This document shows, one piece after another, positions 8,493 to 17,879 of a stretch of DNA of 64,000 nt; position 1 is the stretch's first letter, and each line of letters opens with the position of its first letter. Under the pieces are notes generated by a model. It was not told where the DNA came from. It ran no database searches and saw only the letters and a list, made by a program, of their open reading frames with translations. The DNA lies in contig JAIBCL010000013.1 of the NCBI GenBank assembly GCA_019694165.1, positions 62,001-126,000 on the forward strand. The letters run 5' to 3'. The position numbers were made by a program, and so were the translations under genes. This DNA comes from Verrucomicrobiaceae bacterium. Its GTDB lineage: Bacteria > Verrucomicrobiota > Verrucomicrobiia > Verrucomicrobiales > Verrucomicrobiaceae.

Positions 8493-10736
8493 ATGCCTGC
8501 CCCTGAACAGAATGAGCCCCTTCCCGTCCGGCGCATCCGGTTCGCACCGAGCCGCGGGCCGGTGCATTTGCTGGCGTTGCTGGTCACGGTAATCGTCACG
8601 ATGGCCCTGCCGCTGGCGTACCTCCTCGCAGTCCAGGCGCTGGGCCTCTGCCTCGGCTGGAGCACGTACCGCAGCGTCTATCATCTGGTGGTCATCGACG
8701 GCCACGCCCTGCAGGAGTGGTGCCGCCTCGTCTGCCTGGTCCTCGCGGGTGCGGGTTGGGTCAGCATGATCCGGCCGCTCCTCCCAGCGGAAAAAAAGAA
8801 TCCGGCCGCCATCTTGGTGACAAAGAATACCCAGCCGTCGCTCTTCGCGCTCATTGAAACGCTCTGCCGGCATTTGCAAATGCCCATGCCGGAGGAAGTC
8901 TGGTTCGACTGCGCAGGGTCCGTGCGCACCACCCTGCGCGGCGGGATCGGAGGCATCGCGAAAGGCGGGACGGCCCTTTTCATCGGCTTGCCGATGGTGG
9001 CGGTGCTCGGCGCGCGTGAATTCGCGGCTGCGCTCGCCCAGGAACTAGGCCAGTACTCGGGCGGCATCGGCGTGACTCCAACTCATCTCGTGCGGGAGAT
9101 GAATGCGTGGTTCTTCCGCGCCCTCTACCACCGGGATCCCTGGGTGGAGGCTCTGGAGCCGAGGGCCGGAAGCGACAACAAGACAGAGCGCCCCGTCATC
9201 GTCTTGCTCCGCAGAACGGTGCGGGCCGGCATCTGGCTCACGCAGCGCCCCTTCTGGCTGCTGATGTTCGTGGCGCGCGCGGTGAGCTTGGTGCCGATGC
9301 AGCTGATCACCTTCCGCTCGGCCCGCTGCGCCGTGCGGTTGATCGGCGCAGGCGGCTTCACACAGCTCCAACACAAGCGCAGGCTTCTCGCCACATCGAT
9401 GCGTCAGGCGCGCAGCAGCGTGGACGAGGGCCTCGGACACCTGCGACTGCCCGAGAATTTCACGCTCCTCGTCGCGCGCATCTTCACATCGGCGATGGAC
9501 GCCTCGCCGCCGCCAGCCCCACGGCGAAAGGAGGAGAAAAAACCGCCCGCCGCCCGCCTCATCGACCAGCTTCCAGCAAGCGCCGAAGCGGCAGCCCTCA
9601 TCCGGCAGTTCATCGATCTGGCGCGGCAGATCAGCTACTTCTACTACCAGCACGAGCTGGGCATCCCCATTCACCAGCATCGGATGGTGTCGCACGACGA
9701 GTCGCTCTACCAGAAGCGCCACCAGCATGAGGCGCTGGCCGTCATCCGTCGCTACTTTGGCGGAGTCATGCATCCCGAGCGCGCGCTTTGCCATCTGACC
9801 GTAACGGGAACCACCACCGACACGGGTGACCTCGCACAGACGGTGGTGGCAGCCCGCCAATGGCAGAAGCAATACCAGGGCCAGATGCGCCTGGCCGTGC
9901 GCGAATGGAATCTGGCCTGGCAGCGCCGGCGCGACCTCGAATGCGCGTGGGTGCTCACCCTGGCCGGCTACTCCGTGTGCCGCCTCGACTACGGGACGGA
10001 GCAGAGCACGCCGGAAACCTACCGCCAGGAGGCAAAGGCGCAGAAGATGATCATGGATCATCTCGACGACCCGCTGCGCCTTTGCGAAGCCCAGCTCGAA
10101 AAGCGCCTCGCCGCCGCACTCGGCATGCTGTGGCATTCGCAGCCCGAGATCCTGCCCGACCGCCTCCTGGAAATGCGCAGGCACATGCCGCTCTGGGCGC
10201 ATGTGTACGAGGCGCTCGCCGCCGTGCTGCCGGAATTCCGGGAGCTGCTCACGTCATTCTATTCGTTCCAGACACTCGGCGGACGCGTGGCTTCCGTGTC
10301 CGAGTCCGGTGCCTTTGCCAGCGCCCTGCAGTCCATCGTCCCCGGCATGATGGCACGCGCACGCCACATCTCGAAGGCGCTCGACGGAGCGTGCTATCCC
10401 TTCAATCCCGACGGCATCGCCATTCCTCTGTCGGATTACCTCTGCGCCTCGCTCGGGGGCAGCGCTCACCCGGATCCCCGCACCGCACTCGGCATGCACG
10501 CCATGGCACGGCAGATGGCACATGACGCGGCGCTGATGCTCACGCCCTTCGTGGACCGCTTTCTAGAACTCTACCACCGGAGCTTTGCCTGGCTCGCCGC
10601 CGCAGCGGAAGCCTCGGAGAACTACTTTGTCGGACCGGCATACGCCGATGAAATCGTCTCCTCCGAGGTCGAATCCCTCGCCGGGCTGATCAAGACCGAA
10701 ACCGCGATCAAGCAATGCGAGCTCGCGACGGCGTAA
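8493..10736 (+). CDS. membrane protein related to M48 peptidases, zinc site lost
   Basis: This 747-residue protein has two N-terminal transmembrane helices (about 24-58 and 78-96), then the layout of a M48-type integral peptidase domain. The segment AREFAAALAQELGQYSGG (about 174-191) aligns with the canonical zinc helix ending HELGH-SGG, but both zinc-binding His residues are Gln (QELGQ at 183-187, codons CAG at 9039 and 9051). The Glu is kept. The remaining about 500 residues are mostly helical, with a second hydrophobic stretch near 250-275. It is presumably a non-catalytic paralogue used as a scaffold or regulator. The downstream parE gene is convergent, leaving a 13-bp gap. Confidence 0.6.
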   Translation: MPAPEQNEPLPVRRIRFAPSRGPVHLLALLVTVIVTMALPLAYLLAVQALGLCLGWSTYRSVYHLVVIDGHALQEWCRLVCLVLAGAGWVSMIRPLLPAEKKNPAAILVTKNTQPSLFALIETLCRHLQMPMPEEVWFDCAGSVRTTLRGGIGGIAKGGTALFIGLPMVAVLGAREFAAALAQELGQYSGGIGVTPTHLVREMNAWFFRALYHRDPWVEALEPRAGSDNKTERPVIVLLRRTVRAGIWLTQRPFWLLMFVARAVSLVPMQLITFRSARCAVRLIGAGGFTQLQHKRRLLATSMRQARSSVDEGLGHLRLPENFTLLVARIFTSAMDASPPPAPRRKEEKKPPAARLIDQLPASAEAAALIRQFIDLARQISYFYYQHELGIPIHQHRMVSHDESLYQKRHQHEALAVIRRYFGGVMHPERALCHLTVTGTTTDTGDLAQTVVAARQWQKQYQGQMRLAVREWNLAWQRRRDLECAWVLTLAGYSVCRLDYGTEQSTPETYRQEAKAQKMIMDHLDDPLRLCEAQLEKRLAAALGMLWHSQPEILPDRLLEMRRHMPLWAHVYEALAAVLPEFRELLTSFYSFQTLGGRVASVSESGAFASALQSIVPGMMARARHISKALDGACYPFNPDGIAIPLSDYLCASLGGSAHPDPRTALGMHAMARQMAHDAALMLTPFVDRFLELYHRSFAWLAAAAEASENYFVGPAYADEIVSSEVESLAGLIKTETAIKQCELATA

Positions 10737-10749
10737 TCCCGCGCAGCAC

Positions 10750-12663
10750 CTACGCGGCAAGGGCTTCCGCCGGCACTGCTGCATGCTTCTCCGCATCGGC
10801 AAACTCCAGCTCCTGCTCCACGCGCAAGTTCTCGACGATGTAGCTCTGTCTCTCGGGTGTATTCTTGCCCATGTAAAACTGGAGCAGCTCGTGGATCGTC
10901 TTGTGCTCGGGCATCATCACGGGCTCGAGTCGCATGTTCGGGCCGATGAAGTGCTTGAACTCGTCCGGCGAGATTTCGCCGAGACCTTTGAAGCGCGTGA
11001 TCTCCGAATTCCTGCCCAGCTTGTGCAGTGCGATCTGCCGTTCCTCATCGCTGTAACAGTAGATCGTCTCCTTCTTGTTCCGCACGCGGAAGAGAGGCGT
11101 CTGCAGGATGTGGACGTGATGCTGGCGGATGAGTTCAGGGAAGAACTGCAGGAAAAACGTGATCATCAGCAGCCGGATGTGCATGCCGTCCACGTCGGCA
11201 TCGGTGGCGAGGATGATCTTGTTGTAGCGCAGCTCGTCGAGGTTCTCTTCGATCTGGAGCGCGTTCGCCAGCAGATAAAATTCCTCGTTTTCATACACGA
11301 CCTTCCGCGTGAGGCCGAAGCAGTTCAGCGGCTTCCCGCGCAGGCTGAAGACGGCCTGGCAGGTGACATCGCGGCTCTTCGTGATGCTGCCGCTGGCGCT
11401 GTCGCCCTCGGTGATGAAGATGGTGCTCTTCTCGCGCTCCTTGTCCTTGGTGTCGAAATGCACGCGGCAGTCGCGCAGCTTTTTGTTGTGCACCTTGGCC
11501 TTGCGCGCGCTCTCACGCGCAGCCTTCTGGATGCCGCTGATCTCTTTGCGCTCCTTTTCGTTGGCGACGATTTTTTCCTGAAGCGCCTTCGCCACGTCGG
11601 GGTGCTTGTGCAGAAAATTGTCGAGCTGGCTGGTGATGATGCCGGTGATGTGGCCGCGCAGGTTGCGGCCGTTCGGCTCCATGTGGATCGATCCGAGCTT
11701 CGTCTTCGTCTGCGATTCGAAGACCGGCTCCTGAATCTTCACGCTGACCGCCGCAATGATGGAGCCGCGCACGTCGTTCGGCTCGAACTGCTTTTTGTAA
11801 AACTCGCGGCACTCCTGCACCACGGCCTCGCGGAAGGCGGCCAGATGCGTGCCGCCCTGGGTAGTGTGCTGGCCGTTCACGAACGAGAAGTACTCCTCGC
11901 CGTAACCCTCGCCATGAGTGAAGGCCACCTCCACGTCCTTGCCTTCGAGATGGATGATCGGATACAGCGGCTCGTCCGTACCGAGCTTCGTGCGCAGCAG
12001 GTCCATGAGGCCGTCCTTCGAGCGGAACTTCTCGCCATTGAGCGTAAGCGTGAGGCCGGGATTCAGCCACGCGTAGAAGCGCAGCATCTCGCGCACGTAG
12101 TCGAGCTTGAAGTGAACATCCTTCGGAAAGCACTCGCGATCCGGCGAGAACACGATGCGCGTGCCATCAGGCTCCGCGCACGCGCGCGGCGTCTTCATGT
12201 CGAACTTCACCACGCCACGCTGGAACTCGATTGCACGCGTCTGCTTGTCGCGCACGGCCTGGATCTCGAACATCTCCGAGAGCGCGTTCACCGCCTTGAT
12301 GCCCACACCGTTGAGGCCGACGGAGCGCTTGAAGACTTCGCTGTCATACTTCGCTCCCGTGTTGATCTGCGCCGCGCACTCCATCAGCTTTCCCAGCGGA
12401 ATGCCGCGACCGTAATCACGCACGGTCACCGTCGCGTCCTCGCCGATGACGATGTCCACCGCGTTGCCGTAGCCCATCACGAATTCATCGACCGCATTGT
12501 CCACCACCTCCTTGAGCAAAACGTACACGCCATCCTCCGGCAGCGAGCCGTCCCCCAATTTGCCAATATACATCCCCGGCCGCAGCCGGATGTGCTCGCG
12601 CCAGTCGAGCGATTTGATGGAGTCTTCGGTGTAACCGTGTGCGGGTGCTGCGGGCTTGGGCAT
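10750..12663 (-). CDS. parE: DNA topoisomerase IV subunit B (ParE/GyrB family)
   Basis: From ATG 12663 the protein is 637 residues, the usual ParE length. It has the GHKL ATPase motifs [20 protein letters not shown] and [12 protein letters not shown], the QTKTKLGS transducer lysine loop, and a TOPRIM domain with [11 protein letters not shown] and [12 protein letters not shown] (metal-binding DxD). The EGDSASGS variant with the [14 protein letters not shown] sequence is the form seen in the ParE of Bacteroidetes, Chlamydiae and Verrucomicrobia rather than in GyrB (EGDSAGG). It pairs with ParC to decatenate chromosomes; parC is not in this window. An in-frame extension to 12774 exists but runs into palindromic repeat and lacks homology. 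Confidence 0.9.
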   Translation of the reverse strand: MPKPAAPAHGYTEDSIKSLDWREHIRLRPGMYIGKLGDGSLPEDGVYVLLKEVVDNAVDEFVMGYGNAVDIVIGEDATVTVRDYGRGIPLGKLMECAAQINTGAKYDSEVFKRSVGLNGVGIKAVNALSEMFEIQAVRDKQTRAIEFQRGVVKFDMKTPRACAEPDGTRIVFSPDRECFPKDVHFKLDYVREMLRFYAWLNPGLTLTLNGEKFRSKDGLMDLLRTKLGTDEPLYPIIHLEGKDVEVAFTHGEGYGEEYFSFVNGQHTTQGGTHLAAFREAVVQECREFYKKQFEPNDVRGSIIAAVSVKIQEPVFESQTKTKLGSIHMEPNGRNLRGHITGIITSQLDNFLHKHPDVAKALQEKIVANEKERKEISGIQKAARESARKAKVHNKKLRDCRVHFDTKDKEREKSTIFITEGDSASGSITKSRDVTCQAVFSLRGKPLNCFGLTRKVVYENEEFYLLANALQIEENLDELRYNKIILATDADVDGMHIRLLMITFFLQFFPELIRQHHVHILQTPLFRVRNKKETIYCYSDEERQIALHKLGRNSEITRFKGLGEISPDEFKHFIGPNMRLEPVMMPEHKTIHELLQFYMGKNTPERQSYIVENLRVEQELEFADAEKHAAVPAEALAA

Positions 12664-12746
12664 GTGGGGTGGTGAAAGCGTTGGGGTTTGCGTGTTGATA
12701 GAAGAAAACGGCGGCGAGTCAAACCGCGACATCAAATGGGCGGGCG

Positions 12747-12896
12747 GACTGACCGGCTGAAGCCGGGACTCCAACGAGCGACCGGCGGCGCGAGAAGCTG
12801 TTGGAGTCCCGCCTTCAGGCGGTCAGGGGCGTGCGAGTGCTCTTCGCGCAGGGGAATACGCGAAAACTTCGAACCGGCTGAAGCCGGGACTCCAAC
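12747..12896. repeat. three copies of a GTTGGAGTCCCGGCTTCAGC-type palindromic repeat
   Basis: Copies lie at 12747-12775 (reverse), 12800-12826 (forward, one variant half) and 12871-12896 (reverse). The first two form a head-to-head inverted pair with a 24-bp loop. The 12747-12775 copy is identical over 29 bases, in reverse complement, to 57102-57130 inside the Ser/Thr kinase gene. This is a REP-like dispersed element. Confidence 0.8.
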
Positions 12897-12917
12897 AAAT
12901 GAGCGTCCGTGCGAACG

Positions 12918-13080
12918 TCACTTCGCCGCCGGATTCAACGACTTCACTCTCTCCCCGGCTTCGGCGCGGACCTTCTTCGCGGCGGCGTTGTCGGGGTCGA
13001 GCTTGAGGGCTGTGTCGGCAGCTTGGAGGGCGAGGGGGAAGTCTTGCTGGGCGGCGAGGCTCGTCGCGGCGACTTCGGAG
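12918..13080 (-). pseudogene. duplicated C-terminal tail of the adjacent TPR gene
   Basis: Read on the minus strand this encodes SLAAQQDFPLALQAADTALK followed by LDPDNAAAKK and a stop at 12918-12920. About 75 bp are identical to the 3' part of the TPR gene at 13229-13555, after which the two tails diverge. It has no start of its own and is separated from the functional copy by a large inverted repeat, so it is a leftover of a tandem duplication. Confidence 0.75.
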
Positions 13081-13227
13081 GATAGGCCTCCAGGCCTGTC
13101 AGCGGCCCGAGGCTTTCAGCCTTGGTCTTTCGGTTTCAGCCTCCGGCCACTTTCCACTCTCAGCCCCTCTCAAAACCACCGAGGCTGGAAAGCCCCGGTC
13201 CGTTGACAGACTGAAAGTCTGTCCTCC
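13077..13227. repeat. large imperfect inverted repeat
   Basis: The left arm 13077-13128 begins GGAGGATAGGCCTCCAGGCC. The right arm 13174-13227 is its imperfect reverse complement (ends AAAGTCTGTCCTCC). The arms differ by scattered substitutions but keep the order of sub-blocks, giving a cruciform or hairpin of about 50 bp per arm. It lies between the two copies of the TPR tail and may have mediated that duplication. Confidence 0.7.
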
Positions 13228-13228
13228 G

Positions 13229-13555
13229 CTACTGTGCCTTCATCCCCTCCATCGCTGCATCACGGGCCTTCTTCGCTTCGGCGCTGTTGGGATCGAGCTT
13301 GAGGGCTGTGTCGGCAGCTTGGAGGGCGAGGGGGAAGTCTTGCTGGGCGGCGAGGCTCGTCGCGGCGCGGGACCAGAGCGTGGCGTCATCGGGCGGCAGC
13401 AGCTTGAGGCCGTATTTCCGCAGGAAGGCGGCGCGCTGTGGCACGGAGGCATCGCGTTCCTCGGGCTTCTTCTCCGCCTCCTCACGGAGCAGCGCCTCCG
13501 CCAGCAGCACATGTGCGAGCGGCACGGTGGGATCGACGTAGAACGGTTGCAGCAC
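13229..13555 (-). CDS. small TPR-containing protein, downstream partner or split tail of the STAND-WD40 gene
   Basis: This is 108 residues from a GTG at 13555, only 7 bp after the stop of the STAND-WD40 gene, suggesting translational coupling. The sequence carries two TPR-like helices pairs (VPLAHVLLAEALLREEAEKK and ATSLAAQQDFPLALQAADTA) with the characteristic ALKLDPNSAEAKK end. In related WD40 proteins such TPR tails are part of the same polypeptide, so this could be a split-off C-terminus or an independent adaptor. The tail was duplicated once (12918-13080). Confidence 0.55.
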   Translation of the reverse strand: MLQPFYVDPTVPLAHVLLAEALLREEAEKKPEERDASVPQRAAFLRKYGLKLLPPDDATLWSRAATSLAAQQDFPLALQAADTALKLDPNSAEAKKARDAAMEGMKAQ

Positions 13556-13562
13556 AATTCGG

Positions 13563-16500
13563 CTACTTGCCTTCTAGTTTCGCCTTCAATTCGAGCAGGG
13601 CTTTCGGTTTCTCCGGCGGCGTGCGTTCAAGGGCGAAGGCGAGGGCTTCGCGCGCTTCGGGATCGAGATGCAATTCCTCGTGCATGATCCTCGCAGACCA
13701 AGCGGCATACTCGGCCAGGGTGTCGCGGCCATAGATCTGCTCATCCGCATTGCGCAGGCGTTTGAGTGTTAGGCGGGCGAGGAAGCGGGGGCGGATGAGC
13801 ATCGTTTCGCGCATGGCAGCGTCGGTCTTGTTGTCGGGCTGCGGCTCCCATCGTGCGAGGGACACCGGCTCGAGTGGATGCCAAGATACCTCGTCGGCAG
13901 TGTCGGCGGTGACCCAACTAAGATTTGTATTCATCAACCAACGCCCTGCCGCCATGCGTAGCGACTCAGTGGTCCAGGGCGAGGTGGTGCGCGTTTCTGG
14001 TGCCGATGCAGCCCACGTCAGGATGGCATGCTGCCACTTGGCTGAGGGTGGCGGCACTGCTCGGATGAAAGCGCTGATTTCGTTTTGGGCTTGGATGAGA
14101 TCGGCAGCCGGGCGTGGTGAAAGGCGGCCATCAGGCTGGAACCGCATGCAGGAAGAGTGCTGCAAGGCTTTTGCAAAAGGAACCGCGACGCTGGAGTCAG
14201 CAGCCGACCACCCAGTGGCGATCACCCGTGCAGTTTCGTCGTCACTGCCCGCCGCAAGGTAGCGGCCGTCGGGGCTGAAACTCACGCTGGTTACCTTGTT
14301 GCCAAACTCGGCCTTGCTGATCTCCTTGCCCGTCGCCGCCTCGATCACCCGCGCAGTATAGTCCCCACTGCCCGCTGCGAGGTAGATCCCATCGGGGCTG
14401 AAACTCACGCTGGTCACAATGCCGCTAAACTTGGCCTTGCTGATCTCCTTGCCCGTTGCCGCCTCAATTACCCCCATAGTATTGTCCATAGTGCCCGCCG
14501 CGAGATAGCGGCCATCGGGGCTGAAACTCACCACGATGCCAAACTCGGCGTTGCTGATCTCCTTGCCCGTCGCTGCCTCGATCACCCGCATAGTATTGTC
14601 CATAGTGCATGCAGCGAGGTGTCTCCCATCCGAGCTGAAACTCACACTGGTCACAACATTGCGAAACACGGCACTGCTGATGTACTTGCCCGTCGCTGCC
14701 TTGATCACCCGTGCAGTATAGTCCCCACTGCCCGCTGCGAGGTAGATCCCATCGGGGCTGAAACTCACGCTGGTCACACTGCCGCTAAACTTGGCCGTGC
14801 TGATCTCCTGGCCGGTCGCCGCCTCAAGCACCCGCGCGGTTCCATCCCTACTTCCCGCAGCGAGATAGCGCCCATCGGGGCTGAAACTCAAACTAACCAC
14901 CTCGCCGCCAAACTCGGCCTTGCTGATTTCTTTGCCGGTCACCGCCTCGATCACCCGCGCTGTCTTGTCGTAACTGCCCGCCGCGAGGTGACGGCCATCT
15001 GGACTGAAACTCACGCTGGTCACTCCGCTGGCAAACTCGACCCTGCTGATCTCCTTGCATGTTGCCGCCTCGAGCACCCGCGCGGTCGCGTCGCCACTGC
15101 CCGCCGCAAGGTAACGGCCATCGGGGCTGAAACTCACGCAGGTCACCCTACTGCCGAACTCGGCCTTGCCGATCTCCTTGCCCGCCGCCGCCTCGATCAC
15201 CCTCGCGGTCCCATCCCTACTTCCCGCCGCGAGGTAGCGCCCATCGGGGCCGAAACTCACGCTAGTTACTTCGAGACCAAACTGGAGGCTGCTGACCTCT
15301 TTGCCCGTTGCCGCCTCGATCACCCGTGCGGTCGCGTCGTCACTGCCCGCCGCGAGGTAGCGGCCATCGGGACTGAAACTCACGCTGGTCACCCTACTGC
15401 CAAACTCGGCCTTGCTGATCTCCCTGCCCGTCGCTGCCTTAATCACCCGCGCAGTATAGTCCCCACTGCCCGCTGCGAGGTAGAGCCCATCGGGGCTGAA
15501 ACTCACGCTGGTCACTCCGCTGGCAAACTCGGCCTTGCTGATCTCCTTGCCCGTCGCCGCCTCGAGCACCCGGGCGGTCTTGTCGTCACTGCCCGCCGCA
15601 AGGTAGCGGCCATCGGGGCTGAAACTCACGCTGGTCACCCCGCTGGCAAACTCGGCCCTGCTGATCTCCTTGCCCGTTGCCGCCTCGATCACCCGCGCAG
15701 TCGCGTCGCAACTGCCCGCCGCGAGGTAGCGCCCATCGGGGCTGAAACTCACGCTGGTCACTCCGCTGGCAAACTCGGCCTTGCTGATCTCCTTGCCCGT
15801 CGCCGCCTCGATCACCCGGGCGGTCTTGTCGTCACTGCCCGCCGCAAGGTAGCGGCCATCGGGGCTGAAACTCACGCTATTTACTTCGAGACCAAACTGG
15901 AGGCTGCTGACCTCTTTGCCCGTTGCCGCCTCGAGCACCCGCGCTTTGCCTATGCCTAACAAATCCCCTTCCCCTGCCGCGAGGTAGCGCCCATCGGGGC
16001 TGAAGCTCAAACTGGTCACCATACTGGCAAACTCGGCCTTGCTGATCTCCTTGCCAGTCGCTGCCTCGATCACCCGCACGGTCCTGTCGAAACTGCCCGC
16101 TGCGAGGTAGCAACCATCTGCGCTGAAGGCGAGGCAGGTCACTGATTCCTCGAAGGCAGCCACGGCCCGTGTTCGCCATCTGGGCGCATTCATGCCAAAA
16201 GAATGCTGGGCTGCGGCAGCCAGAGCGGCGGTGTTTTTTGGTGAATAGCGCAGAGAGCGCTCAAAATAGGCAAGGCCCTCCGCCTCCCGGTGTTCACTGA
16301 AAGCCCTCAGCGCCGCTTCGTGATCGGCGTAACTGGCGCTGAGCAGAAGCGATTCCTGCTTCACATCAGCTTCCTTCAGCTTCGCGACGGTTTGATCGGC
16401 CAGGTCGCGCGCCTCGTCCGCTTCGTGCTGCTTTTTCAATGACCAAGCGGTGACTCCACCGAACACACCGAGCAACGCGAACAGCCCTGCACCGGCCGCG

Positions 16501-17879
16501 ATCATCCGGCGGATGCGCTGCCGCGCGAGGCGCTTGTCCTTGCTCTCTTTCACGATGGGCACGAGCACGTCGTGCGTGATCTCGAACCACTGCACGCCGC
16601 CGCGCTCTTCGCTGCTGATGAGGCGGCGGGTAACGAGGGTGGTGAGGGCTTCGGCGGGGTCTTTGACTCTGGCCTTCGTGAGCGCGGCGAGGGCGTCGTC
16701 GCGCGAGACGGGGCAGCGGTGGCCGGCGGTGGTGACCATGCGGTCCTCGACGAAGTGCTGCACGCGCTGCGGGAAGCCGGTGAAGCTGCGCTGGTAGAAG
16801 CGCTGGAGAATGGCGCGGCTGCGGGCTTCGAGATCATCGTCACGCGAGCCGGACGAATCATCGGCGCGGCGTGCGACGCCGAAGTCGATGAGCACGGGGT
16901 CGCCGGCATCGGTGGTGAGTTTGATCCGCCTGCCGGGATCATCGCGGCTGGCGACGATGTATTCCTTCCCCTGCTCGATGCGCTGGGCATTCAACTCATC
17001 GCACACGAGGCTGAGCAGCGGCGGCACGGCGTCGATCTCGTCGAGCGGCACGTCAGAGTCGCGACCGGCGACGAAGCGGACGATGCGCGCGGCGGTGTCT
17101 TCATCGACGAGGCGGCGGCCTTCCATCTGGCCTGGCTTGAACACGGCATCGAGCGCCTGCGGGCCATTGAGCAGATGCAGCGCCATGCGGTTCCGCATGA
17201 GGCTGGGCAGCGTGCGCTTCCACGCCTCCAGATGCGAGAGATAATCCTCGCGCAAGGTGATGACGACGCGCAGCGGCGTGGGCGCGAGATCGTAGTCCCG
17301 CACGAGCCGCCGGTCCGCCGTGAAGCGATCCTTCAACGCGGCGGGCGGGCGATTCTCAATGACATCGGCCAGCTCGGTGAACAGCGCGCGCACTTCATCG
17401 ATCCGTTCCGCGCGCTGACCGAGGGTGAAGAGTTCCTCGATTTGATCGAAGATGAGGACGGGCGGGGCGGTGGGGAGGTTCGTGGGGCGTGTTGGGATGT
17501 GGTGCAGCAACTCCCACAAGCTTGGCAGATTGGGATAAGAAGGATGAGGGACATCGGTACTGGCTGTTCCGAATGCGTCCTTCATCTGATCGACCAAGGG
17601 AATGTCTGTCCTTTCGTAGCGCAGACGAATGAGCACCGGACGATAGCCTTCAAGCTTGAGCTTCGGAATGAGCCCGGCACCGAGCAGCGAAGTTTTGCCG
17701 AGTCCGCTGCGACCATAGAGAACGGTGAGTGGATTCTCGCGAGTGCGGATGAAGATGTCGGCGATCTCCGCATCGCGTCCGAAGAAGAACTTCCGCGTGG
17801 CCTCCGTGAACGACTCCAGACCGAGCCACGGGTGATCGGCATCGACTTGGCGCTGGGGGATGGCGGGCGGCTTTGGCAC
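13563..17879 (-). CDS. STAND NTPase (nSTAND1-like) with transmembrane helix and 16 WD40-type repeats
   Basis: This protein is 1438 residues from GTG 17879. It opens with WLGLESFTEATRKFFFGRD, the standard nSTAND1 entry, then P-loop GRSGLGKTSLL (56-66), Walker B VLIFDQIEEL (141-150), the arginine-sensor strand VVITLREDYLSHLEAW (205-220) and the winged-helix region ending ITHDVLVPIVKES. A transmembrane helix lies at about 459-480, then a short coiled/helical stretch, then 16 consecutive repeats of about 41 residues (consensus FSPDGRYLAAGSDDKTARVI) and a 190-residue helical tail. The usual WD dipeptide is VIE here. Residues about 305-350 contain an insertion with VLIDFGVARR, like a kinase activation segment. 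The family couples ligand sensing by the propeller to NTP-dependent oligomerisation. The upstream SIR2-TIR gene on the same strand is the likely effector. The membrane helix puts NTPase and propeller on opposite sides or tethers them. Confidence 0.85.
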   Translation of the reverse strand: MPKPPAIPQRQVDADHPWLGLESFTEATRKFFFGRDAEIADIFIRTRENPLTVLYGRSGLGKTSLLGAGLIPKLKLEGYRPVLIRLRYERTDIPLVDQMKDAFGTASTDVPHPSYPNLPSLWELLHHIPTRPTNLPTAPPVLIFDQIEELFTLGQRAERIDEVRALFTELADVIENRPPAALKDRFTADRRLVRDYDLAPTPLRVVITLREDYLSHLEAWKRTLPSLMRNRMALHLLNGPQALDAVFKPGQMEGRRLVDEDTAARIVRFVAGRDSDVPLDEIDAVPPLLSLVCDELNAQRIEQGKEYIVASRDDPGRRIKLTTDAGDPVLIDFGVARRADDSSGSRDDDLEARSRAILQRFYQRSFTGFPQRVQHFVEDRMVTTAGHRCPVSRDDALAALTKARVKDPAEALTTLVTRRLISSEERGGVQWFEITHDVLVPIVKESKDKRLARQRIRRMIAAGAGLFALLGVFGGVTAWSLKKQHEADEARDLADQTVAKLKEADVKQESLLLSASYADHEAALRAFSEHREAEGLAYFERSLRYSPKNTAALAAAAQHSFGMNAPRWRTRAVAAFEESVTCLAFSADGCYLAAGSFDRTVRVIEAATGKEISKAEFASMVTSLSFSPDGRYLAAGEGDLLGIGKARVLEAATGKEVSSLQFGLEVNSVSFSPDGRYLAAGSDDKTARVIEAATGKEISKAEFASGVTSVSFSPDGRYLAAGSCDATARVIEAATGKEISRAEFASGVTSVSFSPDGRYLAAGSDDKTARVLEAATGKEISKAEFASGVTSVSFSPDGLYLAAGSGDYTARVIKAATGREISKAEFGSRVTSVSFSPDGRYLAAGSDDATARVIEAATGKEVSSLQFGLEVTSVSFGPDGRYLAAGSRDGTARVIEAAAGKEIGKAEFGSRVTCVSFSPDGRYLAAGSGDATARVLEAATCKEISRVEFASGVTSVSFSPDGRHLAAGSYDKTARVIEAVTGKEISKAEFGGEVVSLSFSPDGRYLAAGSRDGTARVLEAATGQEISTAKFSGSVTSVSFSPDGIYLAAGSGDYTARVIKAATGKYISSAVFRNVVTSVSFSSDGRHLAACTMDNTMRVIEAATGKEISNAEFGIVVSFSPDGRYLAAGTMDNTMGVIEAATGKEISKAKFSGIVTSVSFSPDGIYLAAGSGDYTARVIEAATGKEISKAEFGNKVTSVSFSPDGRYLAAGSDDETARVIATGWSAADSSVAVPFAKALQHSSCMRFQPDGRLSPRPAADLIQAQNEISAFIRAVPPPSAKWQHAILTWAASAPETRTTSPWTTESLRMAAGRWLMNTNLSWVTADTADEVSWHPLEPVSLARWEPQPDNKTDAAMRETMLIRPRFLARLTLKRLRNADEQIYGRDTLAEYAAWSARIMHEELHLDPEAREALAFALERTPPEKPKALLELKAKLEGK
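14221..16165 (-). repeat. 16 tandem repeats of about 123 bp encoding the propeller blades
   Basis: Each unit encodes about 41 residues around FSPDG-YLAAGS-D-TARVI-AATGKEIS. Several neighbouring units are nearly identical at nucleotide level, including synonymous positions (for example the units around 15490-15880), indicating recent unequal crossing-over or conversion. Two units (around 14470-14640) diverge to TMDNTM. Variation concentrates at the residue before D-TAR and at the strand after KEIS. Confidence 0.9.

Noticed and set aside
10783-12675. Long plus-strand frame opposite parE
   Set aside because: Shadow frame produced by GC-rich codon usage; parE has full family motifs.
14157-15959. 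600-codon plus-strand frame with repeated HAGH/LADLLARRRL motifs
   Set aside because: It is the antisense of the WD40 repeats; its periodicity only mirrors them and no homology is apparent.
14221-16165. Regular tandem array resembling a CRISPR or satellite
   Set aside because: Unit length is about 123 bp with an open frame throughout, and each unit encodes one WD40-type blade.
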